Part shown: positions 33,420 through 41,653 of the stretch, in pieces
Layout: each line of letters starts with the position of its first letter
Numbering within the stretch: the stretch's first letter is position 1
Source of the DNA: an uncultured Clostridia bacterium
Lineage (GTDB): Bacteria > Bacillota > Clostridia > Oscillospirales > Oscillospiraceae
DNA length: 64,000 bases
Reading direction: 5' to 3'
Assembly: GCA_947644595.1 (NCBI GenBank)
Contig: CANSAE010000005.1
Coordinates: 114,447-178,446 of the forward strand
Notes under the pieces: model-generated
What the model was told of the DNA's origin: nothing
The model's database searches: none
What the model saw: only the letters and a program-made list of their open reading frames with translations
Translations under genes and position numbers: made by a program

Positions 33420-34801
33420 ATGAAAAAAAGCGATCGGTCGAATCTGCTCAAAACCATTGTGCTGGCTGCTGTCAGCACCGCGGTTTTTTTGATTCCAACA
33501 AATGACAGTTTTACGGTGGACATTCGGGCATATATCGCCATCACAGTGTTTTGTGTCGGGCCTTGCGCTCTGTCCATATTCGACTCCCCGCTGATCCCAT
33601 CATTGTGTATGGTCTTTGGCTACCGGTCGGTCTGTGATTTTACTACGATTATGGCCGGCTGGACTACCGACTCTCCGTGGATTGTGATTTGCGTCTTTGT
33701 CATTTTACAGGTGGCAGAACGTACTGGGTTACTCAATCGTGTTGCTTACTATATTCTGTCAAAGACCGGGGGAACTTACGCTGGTATTTGCATGGGACTG
33801 TATGTGATTGGCTTCCTGCTGTCGTTTTTGGGCAGTTCCGTTGTCGTGGCGGTGTTGGCCATTGCAGCGGGGATCGTGAGGGCTCTGTGTCTGGAACACA
33901 CCCGTCCAGGAATAGGGATCATGATCTGTGCGTTTGCTTCCGTGGTAGATGCGACGCCTTTTATCTTTGATTCGGCGAGAGCATGGTTTTATTCCCTGGC
34001 AAAAGCTGGCAGCGACTTGGTGAATACAAGTATCACATATGGCATTTGGTTCCGAAACGGCGCGATCTTCATCGTGGGATATTTGCTGCTTCTTGCGGGG
34101 ATCATCTTTATTTGCAAACCGCCCAGTGGCAGGATCGATGGGAGCCATTTCATTCGGGAACAGCTGGCACAAACCGGCAGCATTAAACCGGAAGAAAAAA
34201 GGTTGCGGTGATCCTGGTTTTGATGTTTGCCTATCTGTTTACCGCCGGGATTCACAAGATGCCGATGATTTACGGTTTTGTAGTGGCGGTGATCGTACTG
34301 TTTCTGCCGGGGATTGATGTGGGAAGTGCGGCTGATATCAAACGGGTGAACTTCGCCTACCCTGTTTTTATTGTGGCATGCCTGTCTATTGGAAATGTTT
34401 CTGCAAAACTGGGCGTTGGCGAACTGATTGCCGGAATTTTGTCCGGTGGAATCGAAAACAGCAGTTTGATCATTTATTTTATCTTTGTTTTCCTCCTGTG
34501 CTTTACGCTGAACTTCTTCATGACCCCGCTGTCAATTTTTGCCGGGCTCATGCCGCCGTTGGCGGCCATCACGATGAGCTTGCCTTTGGTGCATGATGTG
34601 TCTCCGCTTTTGCTGACGGTCCACGTCGCAACGATCAATGTTTTGCTGCCCTATGAGACAGCCAACAATCTTGTTTTGTTCTCTTTCGAGACAATGACGA
34701 TGAAAGATCATGTGAAAGCCTTGGGATCAAGGGCTGTTTTGAGCTTTGGCACATTTCTGTTAGCTCTGGCATATTGGCAGTTCCTTGGCCTGCTGGGATA
34801 A
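33420..34801 (+). pseudogene. Frame-split DASS/SLC13-like anion transporter
   Basis: Two hydrophobic ORFs that together make one transporter homologous to the intact gene at 34846. The first (263 codons) ends SIKPEEKRLR-stop at 34211, and the second opens at a GTG at 34208 and reads ILVLMFAYLFTAG... to FLGLLG. One extra base in the A6 run at 34194 would restore the frame. The stop and GTG overlap as GTGA, and AAAAAAGG lies 7 nt upstream of the GTG, so coupled translation of two halves or slippage is possible. Decay is the simplest view. Confidence 0.7.
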
Positions 34802-34845
34802 TTTCAGTTCTTCCAAACACAAAAATTGAGCTAGGAGATATCGTA

Positions 34846-36261
34846 ATGGAAAACTTTGTCAATCAAAAGAAACTGATCGTGCAGTGGATCGCAGCCATTG
34901 TGATCCCTCTGCTGATTTGGCTTATTCCCGTCAATGATTCGTTTACGCCTCAGATCCGTATGTATCTGGTCGCAACGGTCTGTGCCATTGTGGTAATGGT
35001 ATTCAATCTGCTGCCGAATATGCTGGTGGCAATCCTTTTGCCTGCCGTGTATGCAGCAACGAATCTTGCACCCATAGCAACAGCATTCAACGCCTATTCC
35101 GGTTCATTTTTCTGGATGGTCATCGGCGCACTGTTCCTGGGCAGCGTCATGAATGAAACCGGTATTCTGACCCGTATTTCATATATCATTATCCGTCGCT
35201 TAGGCGGCAGCTTCAGCGGCGCGGTCTGGGCGGTATTTGCGTCTACTCTGATCGTCTCCATTGTCACCTTCGGCATGGGCTGGATCGTTGCGATCCCGGT
35301 GGTTTTGGGCGTTATCAAAGCGCTGCATCTCGAAAAAGGCCGGGAGGCCGGGCTGATCTGCTTTGCGGGTATTCTGGGGGCCATCGACTGCGGCGTGTGC
35401 TTGTACAGCCCTACTACCTGCGGTATCATTGATTCTATTGTTCAAGCCTATGTTCCTGAGTACACAACAACTATTTTCACTTCCATCCTGTATTGCTTCC
35501 CCGCACCGCTGTTTTGCATTCTTGCAATCTTTTTGATTCTCAGAAAGTATAAAAAGGATCAGAAAAAGAATCCGGAGCTGAGCAGTACGAATATGGTCAC
35601 GAAAGAATATTTTACAGAGCAGTTAGAGGCAATGGGGCCCATCTCTGTCGATGAAATCAAGAGTTTGATCATTTTCGTTATCATTCTTGCCATGTATATC
35701 ATCAGCGCATTCACGGGATGGAGCACTACATATTACTTTATCCTGTTGCCCTACCTGGCGTTCCTGCCCGTTGTTGGTTGCCAGGAAAAGGCAATGACGG
35801 CGTTGAAGAATCTAAACCTGAACGGCGTATTCTTCGCAAGCTCCTGTGTGGGCATCGGAGCGGTCGGTACCGCTGTCGGCTTCAGCAGCTGGCTTGCCGG
35901 TTTGACGATTCCGCTGACCAGCGGAAAGAGCGCCCTGATTACCTGCATTCTCTTTATGATCATCATTATCGTGGGCAACTTTGCGATGACACCTACTGCA
36001 CTCTTGACGGCGTTCGGCTCGTCTTTTTCTGAAATCGCGCTGTTGGTTGGGACGAGCCCCATTGCTGCGGTTTTCTGCCTGCGTTATATTACGGACGTCA
36101 TCTTCCTGCCGCATGAAATCTCCGGTTATCTTCTGTTGTTCGGCCTTGGATACTGGCCGATGAAGGATTTTGTGAAAGATGTCGGCTTCAAGTCTGTATT
36201 GCTGTTTATCGGCTTCATTGTTGTGATCTATCCCATGTGGAGTCTGCTGGGCCTGCTGTAA
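34846..36261 (+). CDS. DASS/SLC13-family anion transporter
   Basis: A 471-aa protein with about 11-12 hydrophobic segments. It starts IVIPLLIWLIPVNDSFTPQIR and has a conserved FFWMVIGALFLG and late MTPTALLTAFG, typical of the divalent-anion/citrate-succinate symporter superfamily. The start at 34846 has TAGGAG 8 nt upstream. It lies 44 nt behind the frame-split homologue. The likely substrates are di- or tricarboxylates, or other organic acids. Which one cannot be read from the sequence. Confidence 0.88.
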   Translation: MENFVNQKKLIVQWIAAIVIPLLIWLIPVNDSFTPQIRMYLVATVCAIVVMVFNLLPNMLVAILLPAVYAATNLAPIATAFNAYSGSFFWMVIGALFLGSVMNETGILTRISYIIIRRLGGSFSGAVWAVFASTLIVSIVTFGMGWIVAIPVVLGVIKALHLEKGREAGLICFAGILGAIDCGVCLYSPTTCGIIDSIVQAYVPEYTTTIFTSILYCFPAPLFCILAIFLILRKYKKDQKKNPELSSTNMVTKEYFTEQLEAMGPISVDEIKSLIIFVIILAMYIISAFTGWSTTYYFILLPYLAFLPVVGCQEKAMTALKNLNLNGVFFASSCVGIGAVGTAVGFSSWLAGLTIPLTSGKSALITCILFMIIIIVGNFAMTPTALLTAFGSSFSEIALLVGTSPIAAVFCLRYITDVIFLPHEISGYLLLFGLGYWPMKDFVKDVGFKSVLLFIGFIVVIYPMWSLLGLL

Positions 36262-36293
36262 AGGCAAATTAAAATAGTTTATTCCCTATTGTA

Positions 36294-36399
36294 GCGGTCT
36301 GAGGAGACGGAAAGGCTCTCTCCTTTCAAACTCCATGACAAATACTCTCCTTAAACTTCCTTTTACAATACCTCCTGACCTTTCTGTTCCTCAGACTGC
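36294..36399 (+). ncRNA. Candidate structured RNA with a multi-anti-SD loop (copy 2)
   Basis: GCGGTCTGAGGA..ACGGAAAGG (36294) pairs with CCTTTCTGT..TCCTCAGACTGC (36379) in a stem of about 21 bp with two G-U pairs and one bulge. The loop of about 63 nt repeats CTCTCC, ACTCC, CTCTCC, CTTCC and CCTCC. It lies 32 nt after a transporter stop codon and 20 nt before a terminator, the same architecture as at 23561. A processed 3'-UTR sRNA is a reasonable guess. Confidence 0.5.
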
Positions 36400-36418
36400 T
36401 GCCAATGTATAAGTAGCC

Positions 36419-36447
36419 AAGAAGCTGGACAACTTGTCCAGCTTCTT
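36419..36447 (+). terminator. Terminator downstream of the transporter
   Basis: AAGAAGCTGGAC and GTCCAGCTTCTT form a 12-bp stem with loop AACTT. A short T-run (CATTTTATT) follows. It would also end the candidate RNA at 36294. Confidence 0.8.
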
Positions 36448-36592
36448 GCATTTTATTGATATTTGATTGATCTTTTTTCTTGTTGTGCGGGGATAAGCCC
36501 TTAAATTCTCAAAAAGCGCACAAAAAAGCGCACAAATGAAAAATGCAGAGCCGCAAGCCCTTGATGTGCCTACGGTGAAAGGGTGTTATCAA

Positions 36593-36796
36593 ATGGCAAA
36601 TATCCGGGAAAACGTGAAAGCTGGAAAGATTGTATCGTATGGTTTCGCAGTCTGCGTGGGTCGTGACAGACAGGGAAAACAAATCCGCAAATTCACCACA
36701 TGGACACCGCCATCGGGGCTATCTCCAACAAAAGAGCGCAGAGCCGCAGAACCGGCAGTGGAAGAGTGGTTGTGGATGTGCTGCGTGTTCATGTAG
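36593..36796 (+). pseudogene. N-terminal fragment of a different tyrosine integrase
   Basis: MANIRENVKAGKIVSYGFAV then CVGRDRQGKQIRKFTTW is the arm-binding N-terminus of an integrase unrelated to the three element integrases. Homology ends at about 36770, where relaxase-like sequence on the other strand begins. It is a relic of another mobile element. Confidence 0.65.
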
Positions 36797-36891
36797 GTGA
36801 CTACAACGCACTGATGTCCCTGAAAATATTCAGCGAATTGCAAACCGATCTCGTGTGCCACATTGATGTATTGTTCATCCTTCGACCGCAT
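36765..36891 (-). pseudogene. Relaxase fragment of a different element
   Basis: On the minus strand, NVAHEIGLQFAEYFQGHQCVVV then THIHNH-like sequence (TYMNTQHIHNH) matches the metal-binding core of MOBP relaxases. Only about 40 codons remain, fused at one end to the integrase fragment and at the other to the regulator gene. Its sequence is unlike mobA at 27988. Confidence 0.65.
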
Positions 36892-38242
36892 TACGCAGAT
36901 AGGTCAGACTGGATTCCTCATCCAACAGCAATTTACCGTCTGACCTGCCCAACCGATCGAAGCAGTTGTTCAGTAACTCAATACATTGAGGAGAGACGAT
37001 GTACCGTCCGCCGGCTGCTCCGATACCGTAGGCGGTGCTGCTTGTGAGGAACAGTGAAGCATTGTCTGCCGAATAGGGAAGGCAGGGATTACGGTCGCGC
37101 AGGATGCGGAACCGGAGGTTCTTCCGTTGCTTTGCTGCATGCAGGATACCCTGAATGTGACAAGCAACCAGTTCCGGCGGCAAAGTGACCGGGAACGACG
37201 AGAAATGCAGCTTCCCGGTGTTGAGATAGTTGGCGATGGCCGATTCAAAGATGATGACGTCCTTCTTCCGGGAAAACTCTTTTTCATAGGAAACGTGCAG
37301 CTCCTGCCGGGAGACGCTCTGATCGGAAAGGTCGATCCGGTCCAGCGCAGCATCCAGAAGCTCCGGTTCCATGAAGATCGAAAACATATCAGATAATAAG
37401 TAACGCTTGTTTTTGTAAATGAGGCTCTTCGAGTGCTCTTGACCCCGGGGGCTGTTGTGATGCTCTGTGATGACGGTGTTCAAAGCCAGGTATTGTTTCG
37501 CAGAGCGGTAATATGCGCTGACGATCTGCGGATCGTCGATCAGTACGGGATAATAGCTTTGCCCGGAGAACGCGTCCATCAAAGATATGCAAATGCCCCA
37601 CCCATCTGCAACCAGAAGCCGTTTCGGAAGCGGCGAGTGAAAGGGTGTATCGCATTGCACGATTCGGATCCCGCCGGACAACTGCGCGCCCAGCAGCCGG
37701 ATTAGATCCTGTGCGCATAAAACGGCAGTATCAGCGAATTGCCGCGGATCGATCAGAACATCCAGATGAAACTGCAGCCCCCGGCTTTCCGCTTCGCGCA
37801 TATCGTCCAGGACCCTGCGGCCGAAAGGATCCCCCGGAACAAAAGATAACATACAATCCGAACGGCCGACGGGAAGTTGGTGAAAGCGAAGCGTATCTGC
37901 GTTGGCAAACTTCTTCTCAAACCGGCTGTTTTGGGTCTCCCAATAGCTCTCTTTCAAAAGCATGGCGACCTTGGTCTCCAGCCGCTTTGGGGTAATCCTG
38001 CTGCCGTCATTTTGCACAAGTCCGCAGCTTGCTGCCAATTTTATCTGCGCGTCTGCCGAACTCTGTTTGACAAGTACAGCGGCGATTTGTTCAGCCAGCG
38101 AATCAATGTTTTTGGCTGGGGGAAGCTTTACATTGTTGATCCATTTGCTCAAATAGGTTTTATCGTATCCAAGCGTCTGCGCCAAAACGTACATTTTGAC
38201 TTCGCACAGATTCAAAAATTGCCGCAACAAATCTCCGAACAC
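36875..38242 (-). CDS. Large HTH-containing regulator of unknown family
   Basis: A 455-aa protein. The N-terminus (FLNLCEVKMYVLAQTLGYDKTYLSKWINNVKLPPAKNIDS) is an XRE/phage-repressor-like HTH; the remaining 390 residues have no motif I recognise. I start at the GTG at 38242, which has GGAGGGG 6 nt upstream, instead of an ATG 14 codons earlier without an SD. It is divergent from the CoA-transferase at 38491, so it may control that gene through the direct repeats at 38366 and 38405. A signal-sensing C-terminal domain is likely. Confidence 0.7.
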   Translation of the reverse strand: MFGDLLRQFLNLCEVKMYVLAQTLGYDKTYLSKWINNVKLPPAKNIDSLAEQIAAVLVKQSSADAQIKLAASCGLVQNDGSRITPKRLETKVAMLLKESYWETQNSRFEKKFANADTLRFHQLPVGRSDCMLSFVPGDPFGRRVLDDMREAESRGLQFHLDVLIDPRQFADTAVLCAQDLIRLLGAQLSGGIRIVQCDTPFHSPLPKRLLVADGWGICISLMDAFSGQSYYPVLIDDPQIVSAYYRSAKQYLALNTVITEHHNSPRGQEHSKSLIYKNKRYLLSDMFSIFMEPELLDAALDRIDLSDQSVSRQELHVSYEKEFSRKKDVIIFESAIANYLNTGKLHFSSFPVTLPPELVACHIQGILHAAKQRKNLRFRILRDRNPCLPYSADNASLFLTSSTAYGIGAAGGRYIVSPQCIELLNNCFDRLGRSDGKLLLDEESSLTYLRNAVEG

Positions 38243-38365
38243 GTTACTCCCCTCCAAACCGATTGGCAGAAACCAGTATACCATGAAGTACGCAAATTGG
38301 TCAAGGTATGTGAAGGGAAATGCGATTGCAATTCAATAATATATTAAGTGCATCTTGTTAAAAAT

Positions 38366-38423
38366 AGTCAACTTTTTGCGAAACGGTCATCTCACTTCAA
38401 CTACAGTCAATTTACTTGCAAAC
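38366..38423 (+). promoter_or_regulatory. Direct repeat between the divergent regulator and CoA-transferase genes
   Basis: AGTCAACTTTTTGCGAAAC (38366) and AGTCAATTTACTTGCAAAC (38405) are two related 19-nt boxes 39 nt apart. They lie in the shared promoter region of the two genes. Possible regulator binding sites. Confidence 0.4.
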
Positions 38424-38490
38424 CTCTGAATGATAAAATTACGTCAAATAGAGGAAGTAAAAAATACGTTTTGGAGAAAGGAAGATTTTT

Positions 38491-39819
38491 ATGACAGTTA
38501 TAAACAATGTTCTGCACCAAAAATTCACCGAGCATCCTGACTTTGGTATTTTGCGCGGGATGAAAGTATTTGTGACCGGCACAAACATTGCCGGACCGTT
38601 TGGTGCTTGCCTGATGGCGGAAATGGGGGCGCAGGTGGTTCAGGCGGAGGCTCCCAAGATTCCCTGCCAGACTCGAGGGACTTATAGTTGGGCGCAAAAT
38701 CACCGTAACTGCTATGCAATCACCATCAATACGGCGACCAAACGGGGCAAGGAGATATTCCTCAAGGCTATTGAGTGGGCAGACGTGTGGATCGAAGCGG
38801 GTCGTCCTGGTTCTTATGATAAGCGTGGCCTGACTGACGAGGTCTGCTGGGAACACAATCCGAAGCTCGCCATCGTTCATGTTTCCGGCTACGGACAGTT
38901 CGGCCCCTACCGGGATAAACCCTCTTATGACGCGATTGGTCAGGCTATGGGAGGTTATATGTACATGAACGGCGAATCTCCCAAATCCCCAGCATTGAAG
39001 GTAAATCCGTACCTGTCCGATTACGTTACGGCCTACAATACCTGCATCTGTGCTTTGGCGGGACATCTGTATGCGGTGAAGTACGGAGAGGGAGATTCCT
39101 GCGACATCGCTCAGTATGATACCATGTACCGTATGCTGGACGAGTACCCGGCGAAGTGGTTTAACACAGGATTCCCCGCCCCTGGTGAGGCGGTTCCCGA
39201 CCGTGCGGGCAACAAGGGCGTAGCCTGCTGCATGGCATTTTACACTACCAAGGACGGCGGATCCATTTATGTCACGATGACCGGCGTGGGCCCCGTACAG
39301 CGTGGTTATCCTATCATTGGGATGCTCAGAGAAGATTATCCCGATACCTGCACCGGCTTCCCAATCGACACGCCCATGGGCCAAAAGGCGGAGGCGCTCA
39401 TTACCAAGTGGTGCGCGGAGCACACCATTGAAGAGGTGGAACGTATTTTCAACGAAAACGCCATTCCCTGCCAACGAGCATACGGCCCTGCCGAGATTTT
39501 GGCTGATGAGCAGTACGACGCCCGGGAAAATATTGTGGAGTGGGAAGATGCCGTGTATGGTCCTATGAAGGGCATCGGTGTAACCAACCGTTTTAAGAAG
39601 AATCCGTCCAAGATTTTCGCTTCCGCGCCTACATTGGGCGAGCACAATCGGGAGATTTTCACCGCTTGGGGTTTGACCAATGATGAGATCGACGATATGT
39701 ATGACACGGGCGAGATCAGCACTTGGGACGCGGCTACCACGGCCAAACGTAAGTTTTTGAAAGAGTGGGGTTATTTCTGGGACCCCGAGCGTCAGTGCAA
39801 GCGCTTGGGGATCGAATAA
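38491..39819 (+). CDS. CaiB/BaiF family (class III) CoA-transferase
   Basis: A 442-aa protein with MKVFVTGTNIAGPFGACLMAEMGAQVVQAEAP, HVSGYGQFGPYRDKPSYDAIGQAMGGYMYMNG and DWTD/NEIFTAWG-like C-terminal blocks of class III CoA-transferases. In this family the catalytic Asp lies in the middle third; YLSDYVTAYNT is the likely place here. It moves CoA between organic acids (carnitine, bile acid, aryl-lactate or other). The start has AAAGGAAG upstream. With the SDR relic after it and the enoate-reductase genes elsewhere on the island, it suggests anaerobic degradation of a CoA-activated acid. Confidence 0.88.
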   Translation: MTVINNVLHQKFTEHPDFGILRGMKVFVTGTNIAGPFGACLMAEMGAQVVQAEAPKIPCQTRGTYSWAQNHRNCYAITINTATKRGKEIFLKAIEWADVWIEAGRPGSYDKRGLTDEVCWEHNPKLAIVHVSGYGQFGPYRDKPSYDAIGQAMGGYMYMNGESPKSPALKVNPYLSDYVTAYNTCICALAGHLYAVKYGEGDSCDIAQYDTMYRMLDEYPAKWFNTGFPAPGEAVPDRAGNKGVACCMAFYTTKDGGSIYVTMTGVGPVQRGYPIIGMLREDYPDTCTGFPIDTPMGQKAEALITKWCAEHTIEEVERIFNENAIPCQRAYGPAEILADEQYDARENIVEWEDAVYGPMKGIGVTNRFKKNPSKIFASAPTLGEHNREIFTAWGLTNDEIDDMYDTGEISTWDAATTAKRKFLKEWGYFWDPERQCKRLGIE

Positions 39820-39853
39820 AAAACCAGTGAACGGAAAGGCGCGTTTCTCATGG

Positions 39854-40135
39854 GAATCATGGATTATGAAGGGCAGCGTGATTGCGCTGACCAAGTCGCT
39901 GGGGCGTGAGTTGGGGTGCTGGGTGGTTCGTGTCAACTGTGTAGCACCTGGCTCTATCAAAACAGATATGACTGCGGGCCTGCGAGACGCGGTATTGAAG
40001 GCTGTGAATGACACCATTGCCCTGCGCCGCATGGGAGAGCCGGAAGCGGTAGGTAATGTCATCATGTTCCTGGCCTCCGATATGGCCAGTTACTGCAGCG
40101 GTGCCTGTTTCTCCGTAGATGGCTATGCGACCTGA
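39854..40135 (+). pseudogene. C-terminal fragment of a short-chain dehydrogenase
   Basis: The frame reads ALTKSLGRELGCWVVRVNCVAPGSIKTDM and ends in CSGACFSVDGYAT, the classical C-terminal half of FabG/BaiA-like SDRs. The Rossmann N-terminal half with the TGxxxGxG motif and the YxxxK catalytic residues is missing. It begins 7 nt after the CoA-transferase stop, so an SDR probably belonged to the same operon. Confidence 0.75.
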
Positions 40136-40190
40136 TGCTTTTCCAACCCATTGCAAATACATACTTCCTTACAAAGAGCGGCAGCCGCTC

Positions 40191-40233
40191 AAAACGAAAA
40201 TCCATCGTCCTTTGGTCGATGGATTTTCGTTTA
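40191..40233 (+). terminator. Terminator downstream of the CoA-transferase
   Basis: AAAACGAAAATCCATCG and CGATGGATTTTCGTTT form a long stem with a short loop, followed by A-T sequence. It ends the CoA-transferase transcript and may be bidirectional. Confidence 0.8.
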
Positions 40234-40270
40234 CTGTTGTGAGAATCTTTAGCTGACCTCTCTACCGATT

Positions 40271-40356
40271 CCACCCCTTTAAGGGCTGGGGGTGTGGGGG
40301 CATTGCCCCCACTACTGCACCCGGTGTATAGCCGAGCGCTATGCTCGCCCGGCTCG
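40271..40356 (+). repeat. 85-nt structured repeat, copy 4
   Basis: Hairpins CCCCTTTAAGGG-like, GTGGGGGcattGCCCCCAC and CCGGTGTATAGCCGAG-like. The second stem has changed from G-C to U-A pairing relative to the other copies and still pairs. It stands next to the HTH/kinase module. Confidence 0.7.
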
Positions 40357-40420
40357 CAAAAACGATTCAACTTATGGGAGTTCAGCATCATTTTCATGGC
40401 CTTAGTTTATCATATTTAAA

Positions 40421-40849
40421 TCAGCACAGCGTTTTTTCATTTTCGGCAAACAGTTTATCGTTTACTTCATATAGACTGAATCCGTGCAGCAGACCAAAAC
40501 TGATGATCGTATCCCGGCGGGATTTGGGATACAATTGCGCATATCTGGCGCATTTGAGCAGATGCTGGCTGTCTTCCAGAGAAAGCTTCATGCCGATACA
40601 AAGGCACAGCAGCCGGTCCCGGGACGGCTTGCGCCGCCCGGAAAATACTTGATGGAGGTACACTTCGCTCATCTCCGACTGCCGGGCCAATTCAGCTTTG
40701 GTGAGCGGGTAGTTCTCGTAAAGTTTTGTAAGCAGTTCCGCCACATTTTGATTGGAAAATTGCTCCTGATTATTCTTGATATAGGCATCCAACTTGGAGG
40801 TGCTCATTAATTCCTGATAAAGATCATCAGTTGATTTTTGTGGCATCAT
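40421..40849 (-). CDS. XRE/helix-turn-helix repressor-like protein
   Basis: A 142-aa protein with a central HTH (LTKAELARQSEMSEVYLHQVFSGRRKPSRDRLLCLCIGM), typical of phage-repressor-type domains, and a helical C-terminus. I start at the Met at 40849 with a GGGAGA SD. It is divergent from the kinase gene. A 22-bp perfect palindrome sits between them at 40903, which suggests it represses the kinase module and its own gene. Confidence 0.8.
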   Translation of the reverse strand: MMPQKSTDDLYQELMSTSKLDAYIKNNQEQFSNQNVAELLTKLYENYPLTKAELARQSEMSEVYLHQVFSGRRKPSRDRLLCLCIGMKLSLEDSQHLLKCARYAQLYPKSRRDTIISFGLLHGFSLYEVNDKLFAENEKTLC

Positions 40850-40902
40850 CCCGGTATCTCCCTTTACTTTCCTTGGAAAATCGAATATACTTAGCATACA
40901 AG

Positions 40903-40924
40903 ATATTGCATTGCAATGCAATAT
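40903..40924 (+). promoter_or_regulatory. 22-bp perfect palindrome, operator candidate
   Basis: ATATTGCATTG directly followed by CAATGCAATAT, a gap-free palindrome. Flanking AGCATA..TATGCT extends the dyad. It lies between the repressor (start 40849) and the kinase (start 40954). Confidence 0.8.
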
Positions 40925-40953
40925 GCTGATGGCATATTTACGGAGTGATACCG

Positions 40954-41652
40954 ATGTACGATTGGCTGAAACAGGCGCTTAAAACAGAATATACGCCTGT
41001 TCGGTTGCTCAAAGAGAGTGACCGGGGAAGTGTCCGGGTCGTTCGGCACAATGTGACCGGTCGGCGGTTTGTTCTGCGCTGTTTTACCGGGAACGGGGAG
41101 GTCTATCAAAAATTGCTGGGCTATGCCTGTCCGAATCTGCCGGTGGTGTACGAGGCGGTGGCAAAAGGGGAGGAGAACCTGGTACTGGAAGAGTTGATTC
41201 AGGGGGATACTTTGAATTTTCTGCTGCAAGGCGCATTGTTCACACCGGCGGAAACCCGGAATATCGTGATACAGCTTTGCCGGGGACTTTGGGCACTTCA
41301 CAGTCTGGGGGCAGTACACCGGGATATCAAGCCGGAAAATATCATCCTCCGGGGCGCGGACGCCGTGCTTATCGATTTTGACGCGGCCCGGTTCCACAAA
41401 CCGGAATTGGAGACGGATACCCGTATCCTCGGTACCACAGGCTTTGCGGCGCCGGAACAATACGGTCTGTCTCAATCCGACTGCCGGGCGGATATTTACT
41501 CTGTGGGGATTTTGATGAATGTCATGCTGACCGGGGAGCACCCGTCTAAAAAACTGGTAGCGGGCAAGCTGGGGCGTGTGGTCCAGCGGTGTACGCAGGT
41601 CAATCCCAAAAAGCGCTATCAAAATGTATTGCGTTTGATGGAGGCGTTGTGA
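40954..41652 (+). CDS. Atypical serine/threonine protein kinase
   Basis: A 232-aa Hanks-type kinase without membrane or PASTA domains. HRDIKPENI (catalytic D124) and the APE-like GTTGFAAPEQYG are clear. The metal-binding DFG is DFD (VLIDFDAAR, about 141-143), the glycine-rich loop is degenerate (KESDRGSVRVV), and the beta-3 lysine appears to be Arg (FVLRCF). Related small clostridial kinases share some of these changes, so it may be active or a pseudokinase. The start has CGGAGTG upstream. The next gene starts one nt after its stop, so the two are an operon. Confidence 0.85.
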   Translation: MYDWLKQALKTEYTPVRLLKESDRGSVRVVRHNVTGRRFVLRCFTGNGEVYQKLLGYACPNLPVVYEAVAKGEENLVLEELIQGDTLNFLLQGALFTPAETRNIVIQLCRGLWALHSLGAVHRDIKPENIILRGADAVLIDFDAARFHKPELETDTRILGTTGFAAPEQYGLSQSDCRADIYSVGILMNVMLTGEHPSKKLVAGKLGRVVQRCTQVNPKKRYQNVLRLMEAL

Positions 41653-41653
41653 T

